NCBI RefSeq assembly: GCF_014863585.1
Contig: NZ_CP062253.1
Coordinates: 3,746,501 to 3,810,500, forward strand
Length of the DNA stretch: 64,000 nt
Direction: 5' to 3'
Source of the DNA: Pseudomonas gozinkensis
Lineage (GTDB): Bacteria > Pseudomonadota > Gammaproteobacteria > Pseudomonadales > Pseudomonadaceae
Each line of letters starts with the position of its first letter. Position 1 is the stretch's first letter. Made by a program: the position numbers and the translations under genes. The notes beneath the pieces were generated by a model. The model did no database searches. It saw only the letters and a list, made by a program, of their open reading frames with translations, and was not told where the DNA came from. Positions 43,389-51,437 of the stretch are shown in pieces.

Positions 43389-44222
43389 ATGATTCGGCTC
43401 ACCGCTGAACTCACCCCGGCCGGCACCAGTTATCTGGCGACAGGCGTTGGCCAACCCGTGGTGTTGATCCACGGCGTGGGTCTGAACAAAGAAATGTGGG
43501 GCGGCCAGATCGTTGGCCTGGCCACGCAATACCGGGTGATCGCCTACGACATGCTCGGCCATGGCGCCAGCCCGCGACCGGCCAGCGGCACCGCCCTGCT
43601 CGGCTATGCCGATCAGTTGCTGGAGCTGCTCGACCACCTGCAATTGCCACTGGCATCGGTGATCGGCTTTTCCATGGGCGGTCTGGTGGCGCGGGCCTTT
43701 GCCCTGCATTACCCGGACCGCCTGAAAAGTCTGGTGGTGCTCAACAGCGTGTTCAACCGCAGCGAAGAGCAACGCGCCGGGGTCATCGCCCGCACCGCGC
43801 AGGCCGCCGAACACGGGCCCGACGCGAATGCCGAAGCGGCGCTGTCGCGCTGGTTCAGCCGCGAATATCAGGCGGCCAATCCGGCGCAGATCGCCGCGAT
43901 CCGCCAGACCCTGGCCGGCAATGATCCGCAAGGCTACCTGACCACCTACGAACTGTTCGCCACCCAGGACATGTACCGCGCGGACGACCTGGGCAGGATC
44001 CAGGCGCCGACGCTGATCGCCACCGGCGAGCTCGACCCCGGATCGACCCCGGAAATGGCAGAGCAACTGGCCGCGCGCATTCCCGGCGCGAAGGTTGCCG
44101 TGCTGCCCGAGCAACGGCATATGATGCCGGTAGAGTCGCCACGGCTGGTGAACCAGACGCTGCTGGAATTTCTCGACACCGCACACGCCCGACAAAACCA
44201 TATAAAGGGGATCGTTGCATGA
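43389..44222 (+). CDS. Alpha/beta hydrolase
   Basis: A 277-residue hydrolase: oxyanion-hole region LIHGVGLNKEMWGGQ, nucleophile elbow GFSMGGLVARAFALHYPDRL (Ser), acid region ELDPGSTPEMAEQLAAR and catalytic His in PEQRHMMPVESP. It resembles RutD and 3-oxoadipate enol-lactonase-like enzymes that cut amide, carbamate or ester bonds in small catabolic intermediates. Start ATG 43389 follows CAGGAG; the end overlaps the dehydrogenase gene by ATGA. Confidence 0.9.
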   Translation: MIRLTAELTPAGTSYLATGVGQPVVLIHGVGLNKEMWGGQIVGLATQYRVIAYDMLGHGASPRPASGTALLGYADQLLELLDHLQLPLASVIGFSMGGLVARAFALHYPDRLKSLVVLNSVFNRSEEQRAGVIARTAQAAEHGPDANAEAALSRWFSREYQAANPAQIAAIRQTLAGNDPQGYLTTYELFATQDMYRADDLGRIQAPTLIATGELDPGSTPEMAEQLAARIPGAKVAVLPEQRHMMPVESPRLVNQTLLEFLDTAHARQNHIKGIVA

Positions 44223-45700
44223 CGCTCGCACGCTTCCAGATGTGCATCGGCGGAGAATGGGTCGACGCCCTCTCCGGCAAGACTTTCGAAAGCCTCAACC
44301 CGGCGCTGGCCGAACCCTGGGCCGAACTGCCCGACGCGGATGAAGCCGACGTCGAACGCGCCGTGCAGGCAGCGCAAAACGCTTTCGACAGCCCGGCATG
44401 GCGTGGTTTGACCGCCACCGCGCGCGGCAAACTGCTGCGTCGCCTCGGTGACCTGATCGCCGAAAACAAGGAGCATCTGGCGCAGCTGGAAAGCCGCGAC
44501 AACGGCAAACTGATCCGCGAAACCCGGGGTCAGGTCGGCTATCTGCCGGAGTTTTTCCACTACACCGCCGGCCTCGCCGACAAGCTCGAAGGCGGCACCC
44601 TGCCGCTGGATAAACCCGATCTGTTCGCCTACACCGTGCACGAAGCCATGGGTGTGGTTGCCGCAATCATTCCCTGGAACAGCCCGCTGTATCTGACCGC
44701 GATCAAACTGGCGCCGGCATTGGCGGCGGGCAACACCATCGTGATCAAACCGTCGGAGCATGCCTCGGCGACCATTCTGGAGCTGGCGCGCCTGGCCCTC
44801 GAAGCCGGGATTCCGCCGGGCGTGGTCAACGTGGTCACCGGTTACGGCCCGAGCACCGGCGCCGCCCTCACCCGCCATCCGCTGATCCGCAAGATCGCCT
44901 TCACCGGCGGTGCGGCCACGGCCCGGCATGTGGTGCGCAGCAGCGCCGAGAACTTCGCCAAGCTGTCACTGGAACTGGGCGGCAAGTCGCCGAACATCAT
45001 CTTCGCCGACGCCGATCTCGACAGCGCGATCAACGGCGCCATCGCCGGGATCTACGCGGCGTCTGGCCAGAGCTGCGTCTCCGGTTCGCGACTGCTGGTG
45101 CAGGACGAAATCTACGACGAATTCGTCCGCCGATTGGTGGAACGCGCCCAGCGCATCCGCATCGGCAACCCGCAGGACGACAGCAGCGAAATGGGCCCGA
45201 TGGCCACCGCGCAGCAACTGGCCGTGGTCGAAGGTCTGGTTGCCGACGCTATCGCCGAAGGTGCGCGCCTGCGCCTGGGCGGCAAGCGGCCGAGTGGCGT
45301 CGGTGACGGCTGGTTCTACGAACCGACGCTGTTCGAATGCGACCGCAATTCGATGAAGATCATGCAGGAAGAAGTCTTCGGCCCGGTGGCCTCGGTGATC
45401 CGCTTCAAGGACGAAGCCGAAGCACTGGCGATTGCCAACGACTCGCAGTTCGGCCTCGCCGCCGGCATCTGGACCCGCGATCTGGGCCGCGCCCATCGCC
45501 TGGCCCGGGATGTGCGTTCGGGAATCATCTGGGTCAACACCTACCGCGCGGTGTCGGCGATGGCACCGATCGGCGGCTTCAAGAACAGTGGCTATGGACG
45601 CGAAAGCGGCATCGATTCGGTGCTGGCCTACACCGAACTGAAAACGGTGTGGATCAACCTCTCCCAGGCGCCGATGCCTGATCCGTTTGTGATGCGTTAG
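44219..45700 (+). CDS. Aldehyde dehydrogenase
   Basis: A 493-residue NAD(P)-dependent aldehyde dehydrogenase. PWNSPLYLTAIKLAPALAAG and VIKPSEHAS bind cofactor, FTGGAATARHVV and LELGGKSPNIIF hold the Rossmann and catalytic Glu regions, and SGQSCVSGSRLLVQ the catalytic Cys. It would oxidise the aldehyde released in the pathway, probably after the alpha/beta hydrolase step, and is translationally coupled to it. The substrate is not predictable. Confidence 0.93.
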   Translation: MTLARFQMCIGGEWVDALSGKTFESLNPALAEPWAELPDADEADVERAVQAAQNAFDSPAWRGLTATARGKLLRRLGDLIAENKEHLAQLESRDNGKLIRETRGQVGYLPEFFHYTAGLADKLEGGTLPLDKPDLFAYTVHEAMGVVAAIIPWNSPLYLTAIKLAPALAAGNTIVIKPSEHASATILELARLALEAGIPPGVVNVVTGYGPSTGAALTRHPLIRKIAFTGGAATARHVVRSSAENFAKLSLELGGKSPNIIFADADLDSAINGAIAGIYAASGQSCVSGSRLLVQDEIYDEFVRRLVERAQRIRIGNPQDDSSEMGPMATAQQLAVVEGLVADAIAEGARLRLGGKRPSGVGDGWFYEPTLFECDRNSMKIMQEEVFGPVASVIRFKDEAEALAIANDSQFGLAAGIWTRDLGRAHRLARDVRSGIIWVNTYRAVSAMAPIGGFKNSGYGRESGIDSVLAYTELKTVWINLSQAPMPDPFVMR

Positions 45701-45712
45701 GAGTCCTGCGAC

Positions 45713-46198
45713 ATGATCGAACCCGGCATTTACAAAGACGTCATGAGCTCGTTTCCGTCCGGGGTCACGGTGGTCACCACCCTCGACCCGGACGGTGGCA
45801 TCGTCGGCATCACCGCCAGCGCCTTCAGTGCGCTGTCGATTGACCCGGCGCTGGTGCTGTTCTGCCCCAACTACGCCTCCGACACCTATCCGGTGCTGCG
45901 CGACAGCAAGCGTTTCGCGATCCATTTGCTGTCCGCCGACCAGACCGCCGAGGCCTACGCCTTCGCCGGCAAAGGCAAAGACAAGGCCAACGGCATCGAG
46001 TGGCATTTGAGCGAACTTGGTAACCCGATCCTCGACAAGGCCACGGCGATCATCGAGTGCGAGTTGTGGCGCGAATACGACGGTGGCGATCACGCGATCA
46101 TCGTCGGCGCGGTGAAGAACCTGATCCTGCCGGCGCAGCCGGTGACGCCGATGATCTATCACAAAGGCAAGCTCGGGCCGTTGCCAACATTGGCCTGA
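45713..46198 (+). CDS. Flavin reductase (HpaC/RutF-like)
   Basis: A 161-residue flavin:NADH reductase domain protein: FPSGVTVVTTLDPDGGIVGI TA region at the N-terminus, ALSIDPALVLFCPNYASDTY, and the conserved DHAIIVGAVKNL near the C-terminus. Such proteins supply reduced FMN or FAD to a two-component monooxygenase. No luciferase-like or HpaB-type oxygenase gene is seen nearby, so the partner must be encoded outside the window or be unusual. It follows the dehydrogenase gene by 12 bp with its own AGGAG. Confidence 0.9.
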   Translation: MIEPGIYKDVMSSFPSGVTVVTTLDPDGGIVGITASAFSALSIDPALVLFCPNYASDTYPVLRDSKRFAIHLLSADQTAEAYAFAGKGKDKANGIEWHLSELGNPILDKATAIIECELWREYDGGDHAIIVGAVKNLILPAQPVTPMIYHKGKLGPLPTLA

Positions 46199-46216
46199 GA
46201 AAATAATGCAAAACCC

Positions 46217-46308
46217 TGTGGGAGCGAGCTTGCTCGCGAAGGCGTAGTGTCAGTCGACATCAATGTTGCAGGAGCTGACGCTATCGCGAGCAAGCTCGCT
46301 CCCACAGG
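46217..46308. repeat. REP palindrome pair (TGTGGGAGCGAGCTTGCTCG type)
   Basis: Facing copies at 46217-46240 and 46284-46308, inside the gene run between the flavin reductase and the CMD-family gene. Confidence 0.9.
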
Positions 46309-46328
46309 GAATGGTGGCGTGAGAGGTA

Positions 46329-46721
46329 ATGATGAACAATGACAAGTATGAAAAGGGATTAAAGATCCGCACCCAAGTGCTGGGGGAAGCCTACGTGCAG
46401 CGCTCGATCGACAACGCCGACGACTTCACCCGCCCGCTGCAGGAGATGGTCACCGAATACTGCTGGGGCCATGTCTGGGGACGCGACGGCCTGTCGCTCA
46501 AGGAGCGCAGCATGATCAACCTGGCGATGATCTCGGCGCTCAACCGTCCGCACGAACTCAAGCTGCATGTGCGCGGCGCCTTGCGTAACGGCCTGAGTCG
46601 TGAGCAAATACGCGAAATTCTGCTTCAGGTCGGTATTTATTGCGGCGTCCCGGCAGCCGTGGACAGTTTCCGGCTAGCCCGTGAAGCCTTCGCCGAAGCC
46701 GACGCCGAGGCCTCCAGTTAA
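46329..46721 (+). CDS. Carboxymuconolactone decarboxylase family protein
   Basis: A 130-residue PcaC-type protein: FTRPLQEMVTEYCWGHVWGR, LSLKERSMINLAMISALNRP, LKLHVRGALRNGLSREQIRE and VGIYCGVPAAVDSFRLAREA. It lacks the CxxC of AhpD proteins, so it is closer to true decarboxylases such as 4-carboxymuconolactone decarboxylase. In this locus it may act on a ring-cleavage or lactone product. Two adjacent ATG codons (46329, 46332) are possible starts after GAGAGG. Confidence 0.9.
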   Translation: MMNNDKYEKGLKIRTQVLGEAYVQRSIDNADDFTRPLQEMVTEYCWGHVWGRDGLSLKERSMINLAMISALNRPHELKLHVRGALRNGLSREQIREILLQVGIYCGVPAAVDSFRLAREAFAEADAEASS

Positions 46722-46779
46722 CCCCTCGGCTGTTTGAATGCCCGTCTGGCATGGACAGCCAACTTAAAGAGCGGACCCC

Positions 46780-47532
46780 ATGAAACGCCTGCCACTCGAC
46801 GACAGCTTCAAGGTCAATCGCAACCCCGTCACCCTGCGCGAAATCGTGCTGGATAAACTGCGAAGCGCCATCATGAACTTCCAGCTGCTGCCGGGCGATC
46901 GCCTGGTGGAGCGCGATCTGTGCGATCGCCTGGGCGTGAGCCGTACGTCGGTGCGTGAAGCCTTGCGTCACCTGGAATCCGAAGGCCTGGTGGAGTTCGC
47001 CGACGCCAAGGGCCCGCGCGTGGCGATCATCACCCTCGCCGATGCGGTCGACATCTATGAACTGCGCTGCGTGCTCGAAGGCCTGATCGTCCAGCTGTTC
47101 ACCCTGCGCGCCAAGGCCAAGGACATCAAAGCCCTGGAAAAAGCCCTCGACGAGAACCGCAAGGCACTCAAGGACGGCGAGCTGCAACAGGTGATCGACT
47201 CGGTGCAGGGTTTCTACGACGTGCTGCTGGAAGGCTCGGGCAACCATGTCGCGGCCACTCAGTTGCGTCAGTTGCAGGCGCGCATCAGCTACCTGCGGGC
47301 GACCTCGGTGTCCCAGGAAAATCGTCGCGGCGCCAGTAATCACGAGATGGAAAAAATGGTCGAGGCGATCAAGAGCGGCGATCCGCTGGCGGCGCATCAG
47401 GCGTGCGTCGATCACGTTCGCGCGGCGGCTGCCGTGGCCCTCGACTACCTCAAGCGCAAACAGGAAGAGACCGGCGCCACACCGCCGATCACCCTGCCCA
47501 TCGCGCTGAAAGAACCGCGCATAGGTCACTGA
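46780..47532 (+). CDS. GntR-family regulator with FCD domain (TGGTATACCA regulon candidate)
   Basis: A 250-residue FadR-subfamily regulator: winged helix about 20-90 (LREIVLDKLRSAIMNFQLLP, LCDRLGVSRTSVREALRHLE, GLVEFADAKGPRVAII), then an FCD domain of helices ending AHQACVDHVRAAAAVALDYL with effector-pocket residues in YELRCVLEGL and HEMEKMVEAIKSGDPLAAHQ. As the only regulator among the surrounding genes it is the best candidate to bind the ATGGTATACCAT palindromes upstream of the AA_synth operon, the RibBX-like gene and the ABC importer. Confidence 0.9.
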   Translation: MKRLPLDDSFKVNRNPVTLREIVLDKLRSAIMNFQLLPGDRLVERDLCDRLGVSRTSVREALRHLESEGLVEFADAKGPRVAIITLADAVDIYELRCVLEGLIVQLFTLRAKAKDIKALEKALDENRKALKDGELQQVIDSVQGFYDVLLEGSGNHVAATQLRQLQARISYLRATSVSQENRRGASNHEMEKMVEAIKSGDPLAAHQACVDHVRAAAAVALDYLKRKQEETGATPPITLPIALKEPRIGH

Positions 47533-47533
47533 C

Positions 47534-48097
47534 ATGTTCAGCCCGAGCTTTTGCCCGAAATGCGGTGGCGCTGACCTCGGTCAGCAGGTGCCGCCGGGCG
47601 ATACGCACGAGCGCCTGATGTGCCGCGGCTGCGGCTACATCCACTACGTAAACCCGAAGATCATCGCCGGCTGCATCATCGAGCAGGACGGCAAATACCT
47701 CTTGTGCCAACGGGCCATCCCCCCGCGCCCCGGCACCTGGACCCTGCCCGCCGGTTTCATGGAAAGCGGCGAAACCACCGAACAGGCCGCCCTGCGCGAA
47801 GTCTGGGAAGAAAGCGGCGTGCGCGCGGAAATCGTCTCGCCCTATTCGATCTTCAGCGTGCCGAAGATCAGCGAGGTCTACATCATCTTCCGCGCCCTCG
47901 CGCTGGAGATCACCGGCCAGTACGGCCCGGAAACCCTCGCCTGCAAATTCTTCGCCCCCGAAGACATCCCGTGGGACCAGATCTACTACCCGGCGATCCG
48001 GCAGATCCTCGAACGCTACATCGAGGAACGCCAGGCCGGGGTCTATGGCATGTACATGGGCAATGACGACAGCGGCAAGATTCATTTCATGCGTTGA
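47534..48097 (+). CDS. NUDIX hydrolase with N-terminal zinc ribbon
   Basis: A 187-residue protein with an NADH-pyrophosphatase-type zinc ribbon (FCPKCGGADLGQQVPP, then CRGCGYIHYVNP) and a NUDIX domain with GFMESGETTEQAALREVWEE followed by SG, the full catalytic box. It would cleave a nucleoside diphosphate linked compound such as NADH or FAD. It starts 1 base after the regulator stop, so is likely in the same operon; FAD or a dinucleotide is a reasonable substrate given the flavin theme, but this is inference. Confidence 0.88.
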   Translation: MFSPSFCPKCGGADLGQQVPPGDTHERLMCRGCGYIHYVNPKIIAGCIIEQDGKYLLCQRAIPPRPGTWTLPAGFMESGETTEQAALREVWEESGVRAEIVSPYSIFSVPKISEVYIIFRALALEITGQYGPETLACKFFAPEDIPWDQIYYPAIRQILERYIEERQAGVYGMYMGNDDSGKIHFMR

Positions 48098-48154
48098 TCA
48101 GCCGTCACTTGCAAGAGATACAGAGCCCGGCCCGATTCCTCGGTAGATAGGTGC

Positions 48155-48634
48155 TCAGTCCGGCATCGCACGAATGATATCCGCCAAATCATCTTTGGTG
48201 ATTTCATTGGCTTTGAGAGCAGCGGAGATGTCTTTCTTGGAGAGCGGGAAACGCTTGAAAATGTCCTTCAAGGTATCGGCATCAATATTGGCGAGCCAAA
48301 GAGGATCAATAAAAGAACCGCCATATTCGGGCTTCATTGGGACTTCTTCGTGGGCAATGGCACCTTTGTGATTCAGATACACAACATAACGATCGTGCCC
48401 TTCAGGAAAGCTTTTATCGTGATATAGCGTTGTTCCCATCGGCAGGACATAGTAATTGTCATCGCCACCTTGCCCTTCGATCAGCAGGGGTTCTTTGGTT
48501 TTAACCATCTCCAGATCGCGTCCCTTCGCACTGTTCCCGAAAATCAGAAAAGCCAGAAAGACTGCATTTACCAATAGAGCCGCCGCTAGCCAGAGGCCTA
48601 CTCGCCTACCTGCAAACATTCCTTTTGTCATGCG
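48155..48634 (-). CDS. Membrane-anchored protein of unknown function
   Basis: A 159-residue protein with an N-terminal transmembrane helix (VGLWLAAALLVNAVFLAFLI) and a soluble domain (NYYVLPMGTTLYHDKSFPEG, DRYVVYLNHKGAIAHEEVPM) ending in a helical hairpin (LSKKDISAALKANEITKDDL). It is convergent with the NUDIX gene and less GC-rich than its surroundings, which hints at a separate origin. ATG 48634 has AAGGGAA upstream. No family is recognised. Confidence 0.65.
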   Translation of the reverse strand, partial: RMTKGMFAGRRVGLWLAAALLVNAVFLAFLIFGNSAKGRDLEMVKTKEPLLIEGQGGDDNYYVLPMGTTLYHDKSFPEGHDRYVVYLNHKGAIAHEEVPMKPEYGGSFIDPLWLANIDADTLKDIFKRFPLSKKDISAALKANEITKDDLADIIRAMPD

Positions 48635-48776
48635 CATCAATATTCCCTTAGAGCACATCGTGCAAAATCGCAGGCATTAAATTCCGTCCGGCGGGCGATC
48701 TCCTGATCCAGAAAAAATATCAAAAGATCGCGGCCGCGTTCGATTCTGTAGTTCCTGCGGGTTTGCAGGCAAGTCG

Positions 48777-49070
48777 TTACGGCGCCATCCCTTCAACGAT
48801 GACAATCTCCGCCCTCGCCCATTCCTCGCGATAGCTCTTCGCTTCCTGATACGCCGCCGAGTGATAGCACGCCACGGCCTGCTCATAACTGTCGAATTCA
48901 ATCACCACGCTGCGCTGCGGCGTCGTCCGTCCTTCCATCGCTTCACTGCGCCCGCCTCTGGCCAAAAACTTCGCGCCGAACTCGGCGAACGCTTTCGGCG
49001 CGCGCTGGGTGTATTGGCTGTAGTGATCGGGATCGGTGATGTCCACGTGAGCAATCCAGTACGCCTTCAT
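48777..49070 (-). CDS. DUF1330 family protein
   Basis: A 97-residue DUF1330 protein with the dimeric ferredoxin-like fold: YWIAHVDITDPDHYSQYTQR, KFLARGGRSEAMEGRTTPQR, and the conserved VVIEFDSYEQAVACYHSAAY followed by Q-E-A-K. The reaction is unknown. It is divergent from the RibBX-like gene and shares with it the TGGTATACCA operator at 49097-49108, 28 bp before its start, so it is probably in the same regulon. Confidence 0.88.
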   Translation of the reverse strand: MKAYWIAHVDITDPDHYSQYTQRAPKAFAEFGAKFLARGGRSEAMEGRTTPQRSVVIEFDSYEQAVACYHSAAYQEAKSYREEWARAEIVIVEGMAP

Positions 49071-49096
49071 AGTGACCTCTTGGTTGAATTTGTATT

Positions 49097-49108
49097 ATGG
49101 TATACCAC
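49097..49108. promoter_or_regulatory. ATGGTATACCA palindrome, candidate GntR operator between DUF1330 and RibBX-like genes
   Basis: The 14-base stretch ATTATGGTATACCA (49094-49107 region) is identical to that at 42711-42724. It lies 28 bp from the DUF1330 start and about 28 bp from the ATG at 49136, so it could control both. Confidence 0.7.
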
Positions 49109-49135
49109 GAATTTCATCCACATCGAGAGTCCAGC

Positions 49136-50245
49136 ATGGCCTTCAACAGCATCGAAGAAATCATCGAAGATTATCGTCTCGGCAAAATGGTGTTGCTGGT
49201 CGATGACGAGGATAGGGAAAACGAAGGCGACCTGCTGCTGGCCGCCGACCGTTGCACGCCCGAGGCGATCAGTTTTATGGCCCGTGAGGCCCGGGGGCTG
49301 ATCTGCCTGACGTTGACTGACGATCATTGCCAACGCCTGGGACTTGAGCAGATGGTGCCGAGCAATGGCAGCGTGTTCAGCACCGCGTTCACGGTTTCCA
49401 TCGAAGCGGCGGTCGGCGTGACTACTGGCATCTCTGCTGCGGACCGCGCTTGCACGGTGGCCGCTGCGGTGGCGCCGAACGCTCGCGCAGAGGACCTGGT
49501 GCAGCCTGGCCATATCTTCCCGCTGCGCGCCAAGGAAGGTGGCGTGCTGACCCGTGCCGGTCACACCGAGGCCGGTTGCGACTTGGCGCGTCTGGCCGGG
49601 TTCACGCCCGCCTCGGTGATCGTCGAAGTGATGAACGACGACGGCACCATGGCACGCCGCCCGGATCTGGAAATCTTCGCCCGCAAGCACGGGATCAAGA
49701 TCGGCACCATCGCTGACCTGATCCACTATCGCCTGAGCACTGAGCACACCATCGAGCGCATCGGCGAGCGGGAGCTGCCGACGGTGCATGGCACCTTCCG
49801 TTTGATCACCTTCGAAGACCGCATCGAGGGCGGCGTGCACATGGCGATGGTCATGGGTGAACTGCGCCGCGAAGAGCCGACGCTGGTGCGTGTGCATGTG
49901 ATTGATCCGCTGCGCGATCTGGTCGGCGCCGAGTACAGCGGGCCGACGAACTGGACGTTGTGGGCAGCGCTGCAACGGGTCGCGGCCGAAGGGCATGGCG
50001 TGGTCGTAGTGCTGGCCAATCATGAGTCATCGCAGGCATTGCTGGAGCGCATTCCGCAACTGACTCAGCCGCCACGGCAGTTCAGTCGCTCGCAATCACG
50101 GATCTATTCGGAGGTCGGCACCGGGGCGCAGATTCTGCAGAACCTGGGCGTCGGCAAGCTGCGCCACCTGGGCCCGCCGCTGAAATATGCCGGTTTGACC
50201 GGCTACGATCTGGAAGTGGTCGAGAGCATTCCCTTCACCGAATAA
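49136..50245 (+). CDS. RibBX-like: DHBP synthase fused to a degenerate GTP cyclohydrolase II domain
   Basis: A 369-residue protein. The N-terminal 3,4-dihydroxy-2-butanone 4-phosphate synthase domain (about 1-200) keeps its active-site motifs [28 protein letters not shown] and [14 protein letters not shown]. The C-terminal half resembles GTP cyclohydrolase II ([20 protein letters not shown]) but where three zinc Cys are expected it reads [20 protein letters not shown], so that activity is probably lost. It would make one riboflavin precursor. It lies outside a rib operon, behind a TGGTATACCA operator, beside genes with a flavin reductase, suggesting flavin supply for a catabolic enzyme. The first residues [13 protein letters not shown] fix the start. 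Confidence 0.88.
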   Translation: MAFNSIEEIIEDYRLGKMVLLVDDEDRENEGDLLLAADRCTPEAISFMAREARGLICLTLTDDHCQRLGLEQMVPSNGSVFSTAFTVSIEAAVGVTTGISAADRACTVAAAVAPNARAEDLVQPGHIFPLRAKEGGVLTRAGHTEAGCDLARLAGFTPASVIVEVMNDDGTMARRPDLEIFARKHGIKIGTIADLIHYRLSTEHTIERIGERELPTVHGTFRLITFEDRIEGGVHMAMVMGELRREEPTLVRVHVIDPLRDLVGAEYSGPTNWTLWAALQRVAAEGHGVVVVLANHESSQALLERIPQLTQPPRQFSRSQSRIYSEVGTGAQILQNLGVGKLRHLGPPLKYAGLTGYDLEVVESIPFTE

Positions 50246-50290
50246 CCCCGTTTGCCAGATAGCCGGTACGGCAAAGTGCTTGCACAAAGT

Positions 50291-50317
50291 TTGGAATACC
50301 ATAATATGATATTCCAT
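50291..50317. promoter_or_regulatory. Paired TGGTATACCA-like sites upstream of the ABC importer
   Basis: TTGGAATACCATAAT is the reverse complement of ATTATGGTATTCCAA, one base off the core seen at 42.7 and 49.1 kb; a second, weaker ATGATATTCCAT follows directly (50306-50317). They lie about 95 bp before the binding-protein gene. Confidence 0.6.
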
Positions 50318-50411
50318 AGACCGGACGACCTGAAAAACCGTCCACCTACTGCTCCCGACAGGCGGGCAACAACGCAAGCCCGCTCAAAAACACAACAATG
50401 AGGGCGTAAAA

Positions 50412-51437
50412 ATGGTGTTGAACAAAGCTGCAACCGCGATCTTTTTTGCGGGACTGCTGAGCGTGACCGGTCAGGCCGCGATGGCCGCCGAGAGTGTGAA
50501 CTTTGTCAGCTGGGGCGGTAGCACCCAGGATGCGCAGAAACAGGCCTGGGCCGATCCGTTCAGCAAGGCCAGCGGCATCACCGTCGTGCAGGACGGCCCG
50601 ACCGACTACGGCAAACTCAAGGCCATGGTCGAGAGCGGCAATGTGCAATGGGATGTGGTCGACGTTGAAGCCGACTTCGCCCTGCGCGCCGCCGCCGAAG
50701 GCCTGCTCGAACCCCTCGATTTCAAACAGATCCAGCGCGACAAGATCGACCCGCGCTTCGTCAGCGACCACGGCGTCGGTTCGTTCTTCTTCTCCTTCGT
50801 CCTCGGCTACAACGAGGGCAAGCTCGGCGCCAACAAGCCGCAGGACTGGAGCGCGCTGTTCGACACCAAGACCTTCCCCGGCAAACGCGCTCTCTATAAA
50901 TGGCCGAGCCCCGGCGTGCTTGAACTGGCCCTGCTCGCCGACGGCGTGCCGGCAGACAAGCTCTACCCGCTGGACCTGGATCGCGCCTTCAAGAAACTCG
51001 ACACCATCAAGAAAGACATCGTCTGGTGGGGCGGCGGCGCGCAGTCGCAGCAACTGCTGGCCTCCGGTGAAGCGAGCATGGGCCAGTTCTGGAACGGTCG
51101 GATTCATGCCCTGCAAGAAGATGGCGCACCGGTCGGCGTGAGCTGGAAACAGAACCTCGTAATGGCTGACATCCTGGTCGTGCCAAAGGGTTCGAAAAAC
51201 AAGGACGCGGCGATGAAGTTCCTGGCCAGCGCCAGCAGTGCGAAGGGCCAGGCCGACTTCTCCAACCTGACCGCCTACGCCCCGGTCAACGTCGACAGCG
51301 TGGCGCGTCTGGACTCGACGCTGGCCCCTAACCTGCCGACTGCCTACGCTAAGGATCAGATCACTCTTGATTTCGCGTACTGGGCCAAGAACGGTCCGGC
51401 CATCGCGACACGGTGGAACGAATGGCTGGTCAAATGA
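50412..51437 (+). CDS. ABC transporter substrate-binding protein, PotD/PotF type
   Basis: A 341-residue periplasmic binding protein with a signal peptide (AATAIFFAGLLSVTGQAAMAA) and a type II fold: VNFVSWGGSTQDAQKQAWAD at the N-terminus, YGKLKAMVESGNVQWDVVDV, LGYNEGKLGANKPQDWSALF and VSWKQNLVMADILVVPKGSK. It belongs to the polyamine/Fe-like cluster and is first of a four-gene importer. The paired TGGTATACCA-like sites upstream tie it to the neighbouring catabolic genes, so its ligand may be the pathway substrate. Confidence 0.88.
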   Translation: MVLNKAATAIFFAGLLSVTGQAAMAAESVNFVSWGGSTQDAQKQAWADPFSKASGITVVQDGPTDYGKLKAMVESGNVQWDVVDVEADFALRAAAEGLLEPLDFKQIQRDKIDPRFVSDHGVGSFFFSFVLGYNEGKLGANKPQDWSALFDTKTFPGKRALYKWPSPGVLELALLADGVPADKLYPLDLDRAFKKLDTIKKDIVWWGGGAQSQQLLASGEASMGQFWNGRIHALQEDGAPVGVSWKQNLVMADILVVPKGSKNKDAAMKFLASASSAKGQADFSNLTAYAPVNVDSVARLDSTLAPNLPTAYAKDQITLDFAYWAKNGPAIATRWNEWLVK

